Shown here piece by piece: positions 12,701 through 32,749 of a stretch of DNA of 64,000 bases. Positions within the stretch are counted from its first letter, which is position 1. The number at the start of each line of letters is the position of its first letter. The position numbers were made by a program, and so were the translations under genes. The notes under the pieces were generated by a model. That model was not told the origin of the DNA. It made no database searches and saw only the letters and a program-made list of their open reading frames with translations. The DNA is from Cylicocyclus nassatus (taxonomy: Eukaryota > Nematoda > Chromadorea > Rhabditida > Strongylidae), in the NCBI GenBank assembly GCA_958299035.1, contig CATQJL010000326.1, forward strand, positions 5,222,232 through 5,286,231, read 5' to 3'.

Positions 12701-13383
12701 AGGAGCTCCTATACCCGTTCAGCAAAAGGAAACGTATCCATCCAGGTAGGTCCTGCGAATTCTTGCGCTATTTTTGATCTACGGTTGATATGTATATGTT
12801 GCAGGACCCATCACCTGAAGGAAAATACGTTGTGCTGGAAAATACCCACCGTTCCAAGGAAGAGCCAATCGGAGAATGGAAGCTCAAGAGAAAGATTGAT
12901 GGAAAACGCGAGATTGTGTATACTCTTCCTCATGACTTCATCCTTCGTGCTGGAAAAAGCGTCAAGGTAAATATCTATGCTAAATATGAAAATCTTGACT
13001 GTATTTTCAAAATAATTCCTTGCAGATCTGGGCCCGTGGACAAGGTGGTACCCATAATCCTCCGGAGTCGCTAGTTTTCGATGGTGAAGACAGTTTCGGT
13101 GTTGGCTCAAACGTTCAGACAATCCTTTACAACAAAGAAGGCGAGGTATGTTGATGAAGAGGCATTCGATGTGCCAGCGCCGAGCTCGTGCCCTGCCACT
13201 GCCGTCGGTCGATCAATACAGGGCGCATCTACGGGCCGCCGGCACCACACTGGCACGGCGCTGGCACGGGGCCAACTCTAAGTGCAGCCTTAGCAGCTTT
13301 TCAAAGAGCATAAAGGTTAAAATCTATATATTTTTCAGGAACGTGCCACACACATCCAACGTCAAAGCCAAAGCGCTACATAA
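9759..13383 (+). CDS. mua-6: Cytoplasmic intermediate filament protein, IFA class (MUA-6/IFA-2-like), 14 exons, 578 aa
   Basis: Exons: 9759-9846, 10695-10864, 10924-11049, 11110-11195, 11271-11457, 11581-11676, 11747-11860, 11916-12089, 12252-12416, 12476-12599, 12666-12745, 12805-12966, 13026-13145, 13339-13383. Every junction is GT-AG and in frame. The product has a short head, a coiled-coil rod at about residues 67-418 that begins near [19 protein letters not shown] and ends with the IF signature [15 protein letters not shown], and a tail carrying a lamin-tail domain (about 465-570, with [12 protein letters not shown] and [15 protein letters not shown]). The rod is about 352 residues, i.e. 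the long lamin-like coil 1B of protostome IFs. The head motif [11 protein letters not shown] and [11 protein letters not shown] point to IFA rather than IFB. In C. elegans such proteins form obligate A/B heteropolymers at epidermal fibrous organelles that anchor muscle to cuticle. The choice of mua-6 over other ifa genes rests on the sgk gene downstream and is inference. The start is the first ATG, one base after a TTCTTCAG acceptor. Confidence 0.93.
10441..10590. repeat. Dispersed GTCGCGAC repeat in intron 1 of the intermediate filament gene
   Basis: CACTGCGACGATCTGTCACG, then AAATACGTCGCGACAG and a CGTTTTTTTCGCCCAAGGGTT block. The same order of motifs is found at 15.7-15.95 kb and 41.40-41.48 kb, and partly at 35.27-35.31 kb. 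Confidence 0.7.
12127..12183. repeat. Small GC-rich hairpin insertion in intron 8 of the intermediate filament gene
   Basis: GTGCCAGCGCCGTGC at 12127-12141 faces GGCACGGCGTTGG and ACGGCGCTGGTAT at 12158-12183. The same GTGCCAGCGCCG core occurs in intron 13. Confidence 0.7.
13171..13267. repeat. GC-rich hairpin insertion in intron 13 of the intermediate filament gene
   Basis: GTGCCAGCGCCG (13171-13182) and its exact reverse complement (13256-13267) flank a GC-rich loop. It belongs to the same family as the intron 8 hairpin and fills much of the 193-bp intron. Confidence 0.75.
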
Positions 13384-14790
13384 AGCTCGCTGTCATTAGA
13401 AGATGCCACTACTACTTCACAATGCTTGATCATATCCAGTATATTTACTATGTGCCCATATTTGCCCATAATACATTATCTAATCACTCACTTCAAAAAT
13501 ATCATTACATTATGCATTTGATTTTCTGCATAAGATTATTTCGTGCAGCGTTATCTTCATGCCATTATGGTTTCAAGTGCATTTTTGCTTGAAGCGGGAC
13601 AGTCGCGTAACGCATTTCATCTCTACAATGCCTTAGATACTATGTGAAGTAAAGAGTTCTGCTTACAGTACTATTTTTTATTGTTTACGTAAAAACACAT
13701 GTTGGACAATAGTATGGCAATCATGAGGAGTACACCTTCGTCAAGGATAGTTTAAGTTTTTTAAGCCAAAAAAATGCTTCTTATATGATGCATGTCAATT
13801 GGAAAACATTTAATTCAATAGCTTGAGGCCCGGAATGGCAAAATTACTTTTGTAGAAAGAGTAATTGATATTGCAAATTAGACATCTGCATTCTTCGTAC
13901 TTAGTCGATGACAAGGTTTATCGGGCGGCATTAGCAATGCCGTAAAAGCACACATAGTCACCAATCTTACGACAATTTTACAAATATAATCAATTTTTCT
14001 GGATTTTCCCCTCTGCTTTCGTCCCTTATAAGCTATCGATAATATAATTTGGCACCCTTTACTTGAGACTACTCCAGTCTGATGACTCTACCACAAACGA
14101 GGATCGAAAAATCATCGAGATTATCCAGAACTTTCAAAAATATTTTTTTCATGTGCATCACGTAGAAATTAGAACCAAAAGCCTGGAATTAATCTTCAGA
14201 CTTTCTAAAACATGTTTTTTGGATGAAATGTGAAATTGAAAAGGTATCCCATTTTAAGAATGCACGATAGCTAAGCGTGCTGTTCATTAATTATTTGGTC
14301 AGCAGCGGAAAAGACATTTGATATTTTTTGTACCATCTACACCTTGCGCAGTAAGGAAATATTTTATACCATATACTGAAATACTGGAGATCATTGAATC
14401 ATGTTTTAATGAGGCCTTCGCTGTACTACTGACAACAAATCTAAATCAGTTTCGAAGAAGGAAGGTTTGTGAACTGTTTACCACGAATGAGAAAATACTA
14501 TTGATCATGTTACACATAAAACGAGACATCCCTTTTAGAATCACTGCGATAAAATGAGACCATTTCGTATATGTACATAATAAAGGCTGATTCTCTAGTG
14601 GAATTCTACGACTTTATTTCAAATGTCAAATCCAATTGTAAACAGTCTGTATGGTAGTATCTTAACTGCACCTTATGGTATTATGAAACTCTCATTCTCA
14701 TATGCATGTTAGTTAGAAGAAGGTTTAGCTGTTAGAAACTGCCTGTACATGTCTAACCTACAACGATTATCTCGTTAATAGAATAAATTT
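13384..14790. other. 3' region of the intermediate filament gene, no further gene
   Basis: Follows the TAA at 13381-13383. No clean AATAAA close to the stop; AATA-rich stretches occur near 13470. Nothing coding seen. Confidence 0.5.
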
Positions 14791-14958
14791 TAGGTTGTTT
14801 CAAAAGTTCTGTCCGATCATTTTCTGACTTAAAATGTTTAACTCTTTTCAAATCAACATTTCTTAACAAATTAAATTCTAAATGCTAAAAAAATTCTAAG
14901 AAAACAACTGCGTTAAAACAAGGCAACTAGAATCGGACAGAAGTTTTGAAACAGCCTA
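14791..14958. mobile_element. 164-bp mariner-type MITE with TA flanks
   Basis: TIR starting GGTTGTTTCAAAAGTTCTGT on the left and, read inward from the right, GGCTGTTTCAAAACTTCTGT; two mismatches in 25. TA dinucleotides flank both ends (14791-14792 and 14957-14958). No coding capacity. Confidence 0.9.
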
Positions 14959-15270
14959 GTAAAGCAATCGGAATTCCTGAAAGATTGGATCTTTATGTGT
15001 GTTCTGATAGAATCTATTTCTGACTTCTATTCGTTTCATGATAGCTTCCCTAAATTAAGAGGTAGTTTTATTATTTTCTTCCTTATTTTCATTTCTTTTT
15101 TCTGCTGTAGAGAGCTTTCCTCTAAAAGTGTTGCTCGTTTTCTCCCGTAGGTCCTGTTGTCTTTTCATTTTCATACTCTTTTCTTAGGGATCAGGAAGAG
15201 AGCTACGCCTATTGGCTAGCTGGCCCTGTGTAAAAGATTTCTTCAGAAAAAAAAACTCTTCAAAATTAAC

Positions 15271-15958
15271 CTACCGTAGATGTACAATTGAGCTCTAGTA
15301 TTTTTCGCGACAAAACCGTCGCACCGAATTAAGTTGCTTGAACATAAGTTTCATGGAGTAACAAGTAGATTTTTGGACTCCCGTCAGAATTCTGAGACCT
15401 TGAAATCGGCAGTTCGCGTCTGCAGGCTAGGTCGTTCTTGAGAGGCCAAATCAGCCTGCATCATAGTTGGTGATCCCCTTATCAATGAAACAACGCAATG
15501 CTCATTGCTGTCGATTTCTGATATAAATTTTGCGATTTATTCAAGTTTTTCGTAAATTTGACCAAAATTTGATGAAAATATTTCAAATAATCACTAAATG
15601 CTTCGTACAAGAGCCTTTTTAACTTTTGATGCATCTTCTAAGTCAGAATTCTGACAGGAGTCCAAAAATCTACTTGTTACTTCATGAGACTTATGTTCAA
15701 GCGACTTAATTCGGTGCGACGGTTTTGTCGCGACAAATACGTCGCGATAGATCAAATAAAAGCATTTTCAAAATCTTAACAGTTATTCTGAATAGCTAGG
15801 TTCTCAGCAATCCAATGATGGCCTCAGTTTTGAAAACTAGTTTAAAAAAAGTTATAGCACTGCGACGGTTTTGCGAAGAAAAATATGTCGCGACGGAAAA
15901 ATTTGTCGCAATACGTTTTTTTCCCATGGGTTAGGAGCTCAATTGTACATCCTACCCA
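15271..15958. mobile_element. Foldback element carrying the GTCGCGAC repeat
   Basis: Arms 15305-15396 and 15641-15732 are inverted copies (GACAAAACCGTCGCACCGAA against TTCGGTGCGACGGTTTTGTC). Outer blocks containing GAGCTCAATTGTACATC or its complement extend the symmetry to about 15271 and 15958. The right half seems to hold an extra internal segment of about 120 bases. Confidence 0.75.
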
Positions 15959-18945
15959 CACCAAAATCATTTAGCAGAACCGCAGAAGTAAACCCAACTC
16001 TCACAAAAGCTGATGAATTTGTAGTGAGCAGAATAAAACGGCCGTATAAACCAAAACTAGAGCCATACTGCGAAGAACGTGATAATCTGAAGTGTTACTG
16101 TGGTCTTTGTATAGAATGTCCTTGGCTGTGAACTTACTACAATTTATCAAGCAGTTTAACGTATAGATACCTTTACGTCTAGTAATTTCCTGCACGGATT
16201 GTGTTGTCAGAAGAAGTCATAAAATTGTTCGAACATACGTAACTGTTCCCTGCACTCAAGAGCATGGTCATTTGCTGAGACCGCAGAAATTTCCGCTTTC
16301 GGAACAGCAATTCGATAAAAAAATTGTCTCCTTTTCATTGTCAACAGGAACCCAAGTGTCTTAGTGACTCATATGTCAGTTAAACTAAAAGACAAACGAA
16401 TTCAAGAATAGTTCGTATGTTGATAAGTGCTGGCCCTGCTCAAATTTCATGACATAAAACATGTTGTAAATTTACTACTTGCACTAAGAGAGCTTTTATC
16501 CTTATGCCCTCCCCCTCAGAACTTTTTCTTGTAACTACCTTTGAAAAAAATCAGTCCACTTTATCAGTACAAGATTTTCTTCTTACAACACATTTTAAAA
16601 AACTTAAACCATAAATCTACTATAAGATGTAGCGGATTCATCATATATTTTTTTAATCTTGTTTATCTCCTTTGACAATCCCTCTCCGTTACAAATTTAT
16701 CGCTATTTGACGAATCATTCCTTCTACTCACTCGATCAAAGACGTTCTTTCTTCATTTTTTGCATCCTATTGTTGCCTTTGCTTTTTTTCTTAGACTCCC
16801 ATCTGGCTTTACATTAGTTTCTGCTTACACATTGTGAGAGTCTCATAGCTGTGCTGTGCCGAGGTTAGTTCACTTTTCATCTTTATCCATTCATGTACAG
16901 AGACATTGTGAATGAATAATTATAGTGTTCTGTTTTCTACTCTTTCCTCTCTTTCCTTCCCCTTTCACTCATTCTAAAATTGATCAAAATGAATAAAAGC
17001 CTCAGATGAAGTCAGAGAGCTAAAAGAGTTTCTTTGAAAAATCTGTTTCTTTTCAATTTTAATACCCATCAACTTGTTACAGGCCTTTTTTTTGGTTTTC
17101 ATGTCCTTTTGGAAAGATGGTTATAAAAATTTTGAGTAACATCTAAAGTGTAAAAACTTTTAGTAGAGTATAAAGTGCCTCAATCGGGAGCTGGAAATTT
17201 TTCGAAGGGCTAATTTATTTGATTTCAATGTATCTAGATTGTTTACCAGCAACAAATCCAACTTGCTTTTCATTTGTACCATGTAGACATTTTCTTAAGA
17301 ATGTAAACATGTACACTGAAACTTTGTGCTTTTTTCGTTAATTCAAATCTCTAAAACGCAAGCGGATATCTCAATCATTGAACATTTTTATGAAACTGCC
17401 CTAAAAGTTCCTTCACTGATATTTACATAGAATTTTTGCGAATTCGGCTCTGGATTTGTCACAGACACAAGAGTGATTGGCTACTAAAGATAGGATTGTT
17501 TAGTCATCTTGCATGACCATTCAGCGAAGATAGCCAGAGACATTTTTTTGGACTTTGGCTGAATTCAATTCTTTCTATTTTTTCTGAATAAGGGTGTTAA
17601 GATATCCCTGAATGAGCATTTCTCGGCGGTTTTTATCAATTCACGAGATGGAAACTATCTTTTGACAGTTGCTCTATTAATCTGTCGAATATGCAAAAAA
17701 TTTGAAAATAAATAAAATGGTAAGCGAATCAAATTGAGCGACAACCTTGGAATTTTTATTTTGTCGTCAGCTGGATAAAAATGGCACGATCAAACAGCTG
17801 TGCCTGTTACAGTTTTTTTCTTTACCTTTGTCATTTAATTGGGATATCTTTATTAGCAATTAAAAGGACATTGGAGAGTCAGAATAAAAAAGTTATAGCT
17901 GGCTGCTTCAGTGATTTTTCGCTTAACTAGTACGCAAAAAATTAGTTGATTTTTCGATCACTGTGCCACACAAGACGATAGTACAATACGCTAATAATTC
18001 TAGACTCAATGTAATCAATAGCTGATATAAAAAATCAATTGTACCCTGAATAACAGCTCAATGATCTATTTTTTCACACCTTCACTATTCATTTATCTTC
18101 TTCTCGTTAACTTTCTATTGTTCTAGTGCACTTGTATAATTGTCATGACCTAGACAACTGATAGATCCATCGGTTAGCGATTCTTCATTTACTCGCGAAA
18201 AAAAAACCCACAACTTTTTGAAACGTCCTAATTTCTGAGGAATTTTCCACACAACTGTTAAGAGGTCATGCACTGCCAGTTGATATCTTTGTAAAGAGTA
18301 CAGAGCAATTTGTACAGGATCGAATTTCACTAGATTCAGGGACAAGTCAAAGTGAAGATGGGATTTTCCAAAAGCTTTATGAGCAAGGGAACATGGTGAA
18401 AAAAATAGATTCATAATATTTTATTCCAAGTATAAATTGGACAAGAGCAATTCATTAAAATGATCACATAGAAGTTGCAAAAGACCTGGAATCAGTAATT
18501 ATTTCATACCGACAATCAATTGGCAGATCGATAGGTAAATAAAAAAGTAGCAGTTAATAAATATGAACAAAAAATTTTTTTGACGCAGCCTTTCACAACA
18601 CAGTTTTTTACGTCTGTTAAAAAGTTTTGAAAAATTATCTATCCAGAATCATCTCGCAACGTAGAGGTGCTTGTACTATACAAAGTGTCTAGAATGCACT
18701 AATTTATGATTACTGATCTGAAAACTAGTTACTATATGTCTTAAATTCAGATTAACACTTCGATAAAGTACATCACTTTCTCGTCCACGTGTTATTAAAT
18801 GAAATTGGAGGTGACAAGATCTACTTAAAATTGTTTCATTTCTTTTACTTTGTGTTAAGACACTTGCAATTCTCCAAAAGGACAATATTTTGTGCCATCT
18901 CGCAAGTTTTTCATCTTTGATACGGACTTTCATTTTGTATTTTTT
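15959..18945. other. No gene recognised
   Basis: AT-rich intergenic sequence between the filament gene and sgk copy A, without recognisable exons or RNA genes. Confidence 0.6.
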
Positions 18946-19417
18946 TAGGTTGTCTCGAAAGTTCTGTCGTTTCATTTTGGAAAATAATTACTTCCCGCAG
19001 TTTGTACGAAACCAATTTCCCGTGAACTTATTGAAGAGAAAGAGTTTGGGGCTCTGTAATCATATTTTGAAGTTCTTACTAAACATTGATTGCTGAGATA
19101 AGATCGAAAAAAGATTCCTTTCAAACTTTGATATTTTGAGTTTCTTACCGAAGATTTGAAACTCTGCAGAGTAAACTTAGAATCATCAGCATACAAGCTT
19201 TATGGCCCACTCTTTCCACCTAAAAGAAAATTGAGCTTTTTGGATTTTTACTTTGAGATTTTGTCAACCATTTTGGTAATATATTTTCAAGACATTGTTC
19301 GATCCAAGACTCTCTCTTCCTTATAGAACTTTGGTGAAGCAAATCCGCCTAGACTCCTAGAAGTTACAATAAATTTTTTTTTCAAAAATGAAACTACAGA
19401 ACTTGTGGGACGGCCTA
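18946..19417. mobile_element. 468-bp mariner-type MITE with TA flanks
   Basis: Left TIR GGTTGTCTCGAAAGTTCTGT; right TIR read inward GGCCGTCCCACAAGTTCTGT, both continuing into a TTTCATTTT stretch. TA at 18946-18947 and 19416-19417. Only meaningless short ORFs inside. Confidence 0.85.
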
Positions 19418-19424
19418 ATAAAAT

Positions 19425-19715
19425 GGGTTGTAACATAAATCTTACTAACTTTGTTTGTCTTCTCCAGAAAGTGCTAGGAATTACAGCGAATGTAAAAACT
19501 CTCAAATGACTCAAGTTGGGAATTTGCCAAATAATTCAGAAAAATTTGAATGATACTGATGCAGAATTTTTCTTGTGTGAATTCATATGTGTATTTATCA
19601 AAAACTCCAACATGATCTGAGAATGAGAAAATCTTTGTCTTACTTGCTTTCTTGAAGTTTCTAGCGCTTTCTGGAGAAGTCGAATAAAGGGTAACAAGAC
19701 TAATGTTACAACCTA
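19425..19715. mobile_element. About 290-bp MITE next to the previous one
   Basis: GGTTGTAACATAAATCTTAC at 19426 faces, read inward from 19713, GGTTGTAACATTAGTCTTGT. TA follows on the right; the left flank has decayed. Confidence 0.65.
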
Positions 19716-20554
19716 AATTTGACCTTCCCACAACCTATTTTTAGATCTTTAATTAATGAAGATTCATTTTCCGGGTGTCAAAACTTGAGTTCAAATCTAT
19801 TATTTGCCTGATTTAATGTGATGTGGTGCTATGACAAATCGCTTTTCACAGATAATCAAATGCTGGTCCAGAGGCCTCTGAGACTTGACGTCATAATTCA
19901 GTTCCGTGCGCCAAGTGCATGGGCTGATCCTCGAAAATTATGAATTACAGAGAGTTTTGGGGGATTCAATTTTGCACTTGACACATGACTTTTTGACAGT
20001 TTGTTGTTACTAACTCGTCCGTGCGTACATGTGTGAAACAAGAGCCTTGGTTAAAGTCCTCTCTTGCACTGAATTTCCTGTAGAAAATGGCTGCATAGCC
20101 TTGATTTTAGACGGCTTCTAGCTGAATCAGCATCAGCAGCTTGCTTTGCACTTTCAAAGTGTGTTTCTGATTTCGATCGAAATTTTACACCCCCCCCCCC
20201 CCTCCCCTCCCCCTACATATGGCCGCGCCTGCTCAAACATTCCGAAAACGACCTTATCAATACAGTCGAAATATGTACTGCTAACATCCATCCCCCTCTG
20301 CTTTGGCCTCAAAGCACTTTTCTGCCCTCACTAGGTGCATTTTTCCTTGTTCTCTTTACCCGAATCCAAACAATCAAGTGTGTTAATATGGGCGGAGTTT
20401 ATAAGTTTTTGACGTAGATTTTATGCCAATGCAAAGCGACATTCATACATTCTTGTGCAATTATTCCTACCAGTTTTACCATTTCTCCTTTTCTTACTAT
20501 ATCTAGCATTTACGAGTATTTTCTAAGATTTTTAATTGTAAAGTTCTTTCACAA
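19716..20554. promoter_or_regulatory. Upstream region of sgk copy A
   Basis: No exon seen. A C13 tract with further C-rich sequence at 20190-20212 lies about 400 bp before the ATG. Promoter function is inferred from position. Confidence 0.3.
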
Positions 20555-20593
20555 TCACTCGAAATTTTCAAGGTCTTTCTCGAAGAACTGGGT
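20555..20593 (+). promoter_or_regulatory. Probable trans-splice or 5' acceptor and short leader of sgk copy A
   Basis: ATTTTCAAG ends at 20572. The next 21 bases contain no stop in the frame of the ATG at 20594, so an upstream coding exon cannot be excluded. The paralog's first exon begins at the equivalent methionine, which favours 20594 as the start. Confidence 0.4.
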
Positions 20594-25000
<4,407 letters not shown>

Positions 25001-26129
25001 ATTTGCCGGATTTATATGAAACGAAAACGCTACCGAATTCTCAAGGTTTTCATTGTAGTCAACATATAAATGAAAAAAAATCATGCTTCAAACACTTACC
25101 TCATAATCTATTTAGCGAAAAATTTTTATACATAATTAGTGGTACTTATCACTTTTTCCTGCGCACTGCGAGCTAACAAAGTTTGAAAAAAAATTGCCAG
25201 TTTTTGTATAATCGATATTCCTAGAAATGTTTATTTTGTCTTCACCTTCAAGTGCTCCCTTTGTTTTTTTTTACTTTCAGTGATCCCTGTGGCTAATTAA
25301 AGATGTTGAAGTGTTTCGATCAGATCAGACATATACTATAGCCTGAGGTTTTTGCGTTTCAGTCATTTTTTGAGGTGCTGTGAAAATAACAAAATTATAA
25401 TCGTAAGTGCATAGTACGGCGAGTCCTGAAAATGTATATTCTGTAGAGTTTGCTTCAGCTCAGCTTTATATTGTGGAACAAACCAGTGATCATTCTTCAT
25501 TGCTGTAGGATTACGGTAGAAACTTCGAGAAAGACTTTGAGACATTAAGGGCTCATTTTGTAAAATGCAGACCAAACAACCTCAGAACTTTCATATTTGG
25601 CTAGTCGAAGTCGCTAGATCTCATCTTGAGGGACTGCACTTTACTACAAGGCTTCTTTTAACTTGTGCCAAGTATCCCATGATGACGAACTCCAGAAATT
25701 CGTCGATAAAGAGTGAGATCAGTATGCTTGGAAACCCGTTAAACACAACTACTAGATCCTTGAAGATTTTTCTTTTGGGAAAGGCGGCAATTCACAATCG
25801 CTCTATATGCTGGAACGTATCTTACAACAATAAGAGGTTATCGATTAGTCGATTAGCTTTATACTGTAAATCTAGCAAGAATCTAGCCCTACGGAATGGT
25901 ATCTAGTTGGCAGAGGATTTTGTGGGAAGGATATTAACGTTTAAATAGTGTATAGGACATCCTTTTTATGCCGTCCTCTTCAAAACAGAGAATTTTTGCT
26001 GGAAAATTCATATATTTGTGCTGTAACACTCAAGGTTAAATAACTGCTTCACAAATTTCCTTAGCTGTATGAGTAGCAGTTGTCATCGTAGGATATACTG
26101 TAGTCTACACGAAAAAGTTAGATTTAAGT
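25001..26129. other. 3' flank of sgk copy A, no gene
   Basis: Contains a short copy of the TACTGTA/TTACGGTAG-type repeat near 25505, otherwise AT-rich. A 113-codon frame at 25565-25906 has no recognisable features. Confidence 0.5.
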
Positions 26130-27060
26130 CGCCGTTTGCCCTGCAGCGCGTTTTTCGCCGCAACGCAACGCAGTCGCATGCGATTCAAAGTAAGTCGTGG
26201 AAGGATAGATTATAGCATTCAAAAGCGACTTTGGATACTATGTTAAATCATTAATCATAAGAATCGAGAATTATATGAAAAGGACACTGTACCATTTGTG
26301 CGCCTGGGCATTGCGCTGCCAGCATCAGCACCCTCGTATGACCTGCACGACCGCATCGCAGGGAATGCGCTACATTTGCAAGCGCAGCTATGTAAACCTA
26401 TCAAAACGCCAGTCACGTTAATTCTTCTTTCCTTCTTCAATTGACAGATTGCCAGAGCTGTTTGCTCGCATATGTGGCGCGCGTCTCCGATGCGATCGTC
26501 TTACGTTTTCACGTAACCATGGGCCGTGTCGCGGCTCCGCGATGCGAGCGCTCCTAGAAGTAGGAGAATGGGAGCACTGGTCGCTGCCGCGCTATCCGAC
26601 GACGATTATGGTACTTTCTCACGCTCTTGCCGCAGTCGCCTCCGGACCTCTCCTTGCCTTGGCGCGTTACCAGCCAAACGGCTATTAGCGGCGGCGCCTC
26701 ATTTCGGTGTCTATCTGCATCGTTTTCAATCAATAATCTTTTCTCATGTTTAACATTTCTGCTCGTGCCTGGCAGCACGGCTCCTCCTTTTGATGTTACC
26801 TTCGCAGTAGCGGTTGATCATACCAGATTTCATAGTGGATTTGAATTTACGTCGGAATCGGTACTGTTTCGGACGAGCCACTTTTGGGACTTTGGGAATG
26901 GATATTAAGATCATATGAACATTCAGAGCGGAGAGGCTCTCGCGCCTGTTCTCCGGCAACTCGTGGCGGATCTGTGTAGGTGAAGCCTCGGGAGGACTAT
27001 TATCATTAAAATTTATATAGACGCGCAGCATCGGTAGTACGGATGGGGCACCCTGTCCCG
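26130..27060. other. GC-rich island between the convergent SGK genes, no gene recognised
   Basis: Base composition changes sharply from AT-rich flanks to CpG-rich sequence (dense CGC and GCG words at 26440-26700). Several short overlapping frames are open on both strands, as expected from GC richness, but none shows a recognisable domain or splice structure. It may be an inserted repeat. Confidence 0.4.
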
Positions 27061-27094
27061 TGTTGGGGTTTCCCTTTTGACTAATGGCTTAGTA

Positions 27095-27927
27095 TAAGGT
27101 CGTTCCATAAGTTCGTAGCGTTTTCATTTTCGTCCTCATGTCTTTGAGGAGCGGTTGGTTTGCGGCAAGATGCATGCATCATATGGAAGGGCTGATTGTG
27201 CTCTTCAAAATACTTTGCTGATTTCGATGGAAAGCTGATTAACTCTGATCTCATAGCTTCAAAATATAGAAATCTTGAAAGGCAAAAAGAAGCAATTTCG
27301 GCATTTGCGCATTTTAAGCGCTTTTGCATAGATTTTTGTATCGATCATGGAACATGGCGCTCGCACATCAATATGAGACAAAGGATTGGATTGCTACAAA
27401 AGATCAAGAGCTGAGCAGGGTGTCCCCGAACAAGATTTTTCGGAGGACGGGCAGGACCTTCTGCACTGAGAATTGCTGTGCAGGTAGGCGATGGTCAGCT
27501 ATACCGTAAACAATCCAACTGCACCGTCTAAACCAGGTCCTACCGCAGAAAAAGCCTAACAGACAGTTTTAGTGAGCTTTTCTGCGTGACGAAACATGGC
27601 GTCATACGGCAAACGTCGTCAAAACTGTCCTGCACAATTTGACTGGAAGGTACTTCAGTATCCGAAGTACTCTCCAAATCTCGCTCTATCAGATTAGTAT
27701 TTGCTCAGCTCTTTGGCAAACCTCATGAATGGTGTCTATCCCGATTTCAATAAGTAGTTTGAGCACTGGTTAGACGACTTTCTTGGGACCCGACACGCTG
27801 CCGTTTGAAAAATTGACTTTGAGAAGCTAACAAAAATGTGCCAAAAGGTCGTGCGATACAACGAGGAAACTGTAAATTGATGATTGTGTTGGTTTATGAA
27901 AACGCTACGAACTTATGGAACGACCTA
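27095..27927 (+). mobile_element. Decayed, internally deleted mariner transposon
   Basis: TIRs of about 30 bp starting GGTCGTTCCATAAGTTCGTA are identical at both ends, next to TA-like flanks. The interior still reads as the C-terminal part of a mariner transposase (YPKYSPNLALSD, then a stop, then NGVYPDFNK) with several stops. At about 830 bp it is shorter than a usual mariner of about 1.3 kb. Non-functional. Confidence 0.85.
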
Positions 27928-28258
27928 ATAGTTATTTTAGTACAATGTTTTTTTCTCTTGAATTATAAGGATAAAGTGTAAATTGTTTACCATCATTTCT
28001 TCACGCGCTAGGGCAAGTGGTAGGTAGGTTGTGTCGTATGTAATGAACGGGCGAGCGCATTGGGTCTCGGGTAAAATCTAAATGCCTAGGGCCCACCGAG
28101 CCCCATAGGCCGTATCTGCCTGAGCAGACTATATAGATTAGAAATTAAGGTCTTTAGCTGAAGAAAACTAAATGGGAACTTTTTTGCTTAGTTGCTTCAC
28201 CGGGTTATAATGAGTAATGTGCAAAACTCTATTGCAGACATATTTATAATGTAAGAGT
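27928..28258. other. 3' flank of sgk copy B
   Basis: A 100-bp GC-richer patch (28010-28120) with CTAGGGCCCACCGAGCCCC lies just beyond the stop of copy B. It may be a small repeat; no gene. Confidence 0.4.

Positions 28259-32749
<4,491 letters not shown>

Noticed and set aside
12811..13122. 103-codon minus-strand ORF
   Set aside because: Antisense to the lamin-tail exons of the intermediate filament gene.
25565..25906. 113-codon plus-strand ORF downstream of sgk copy A
   Set aside because: No recognisable domain, splice context or codon bias that I can see.
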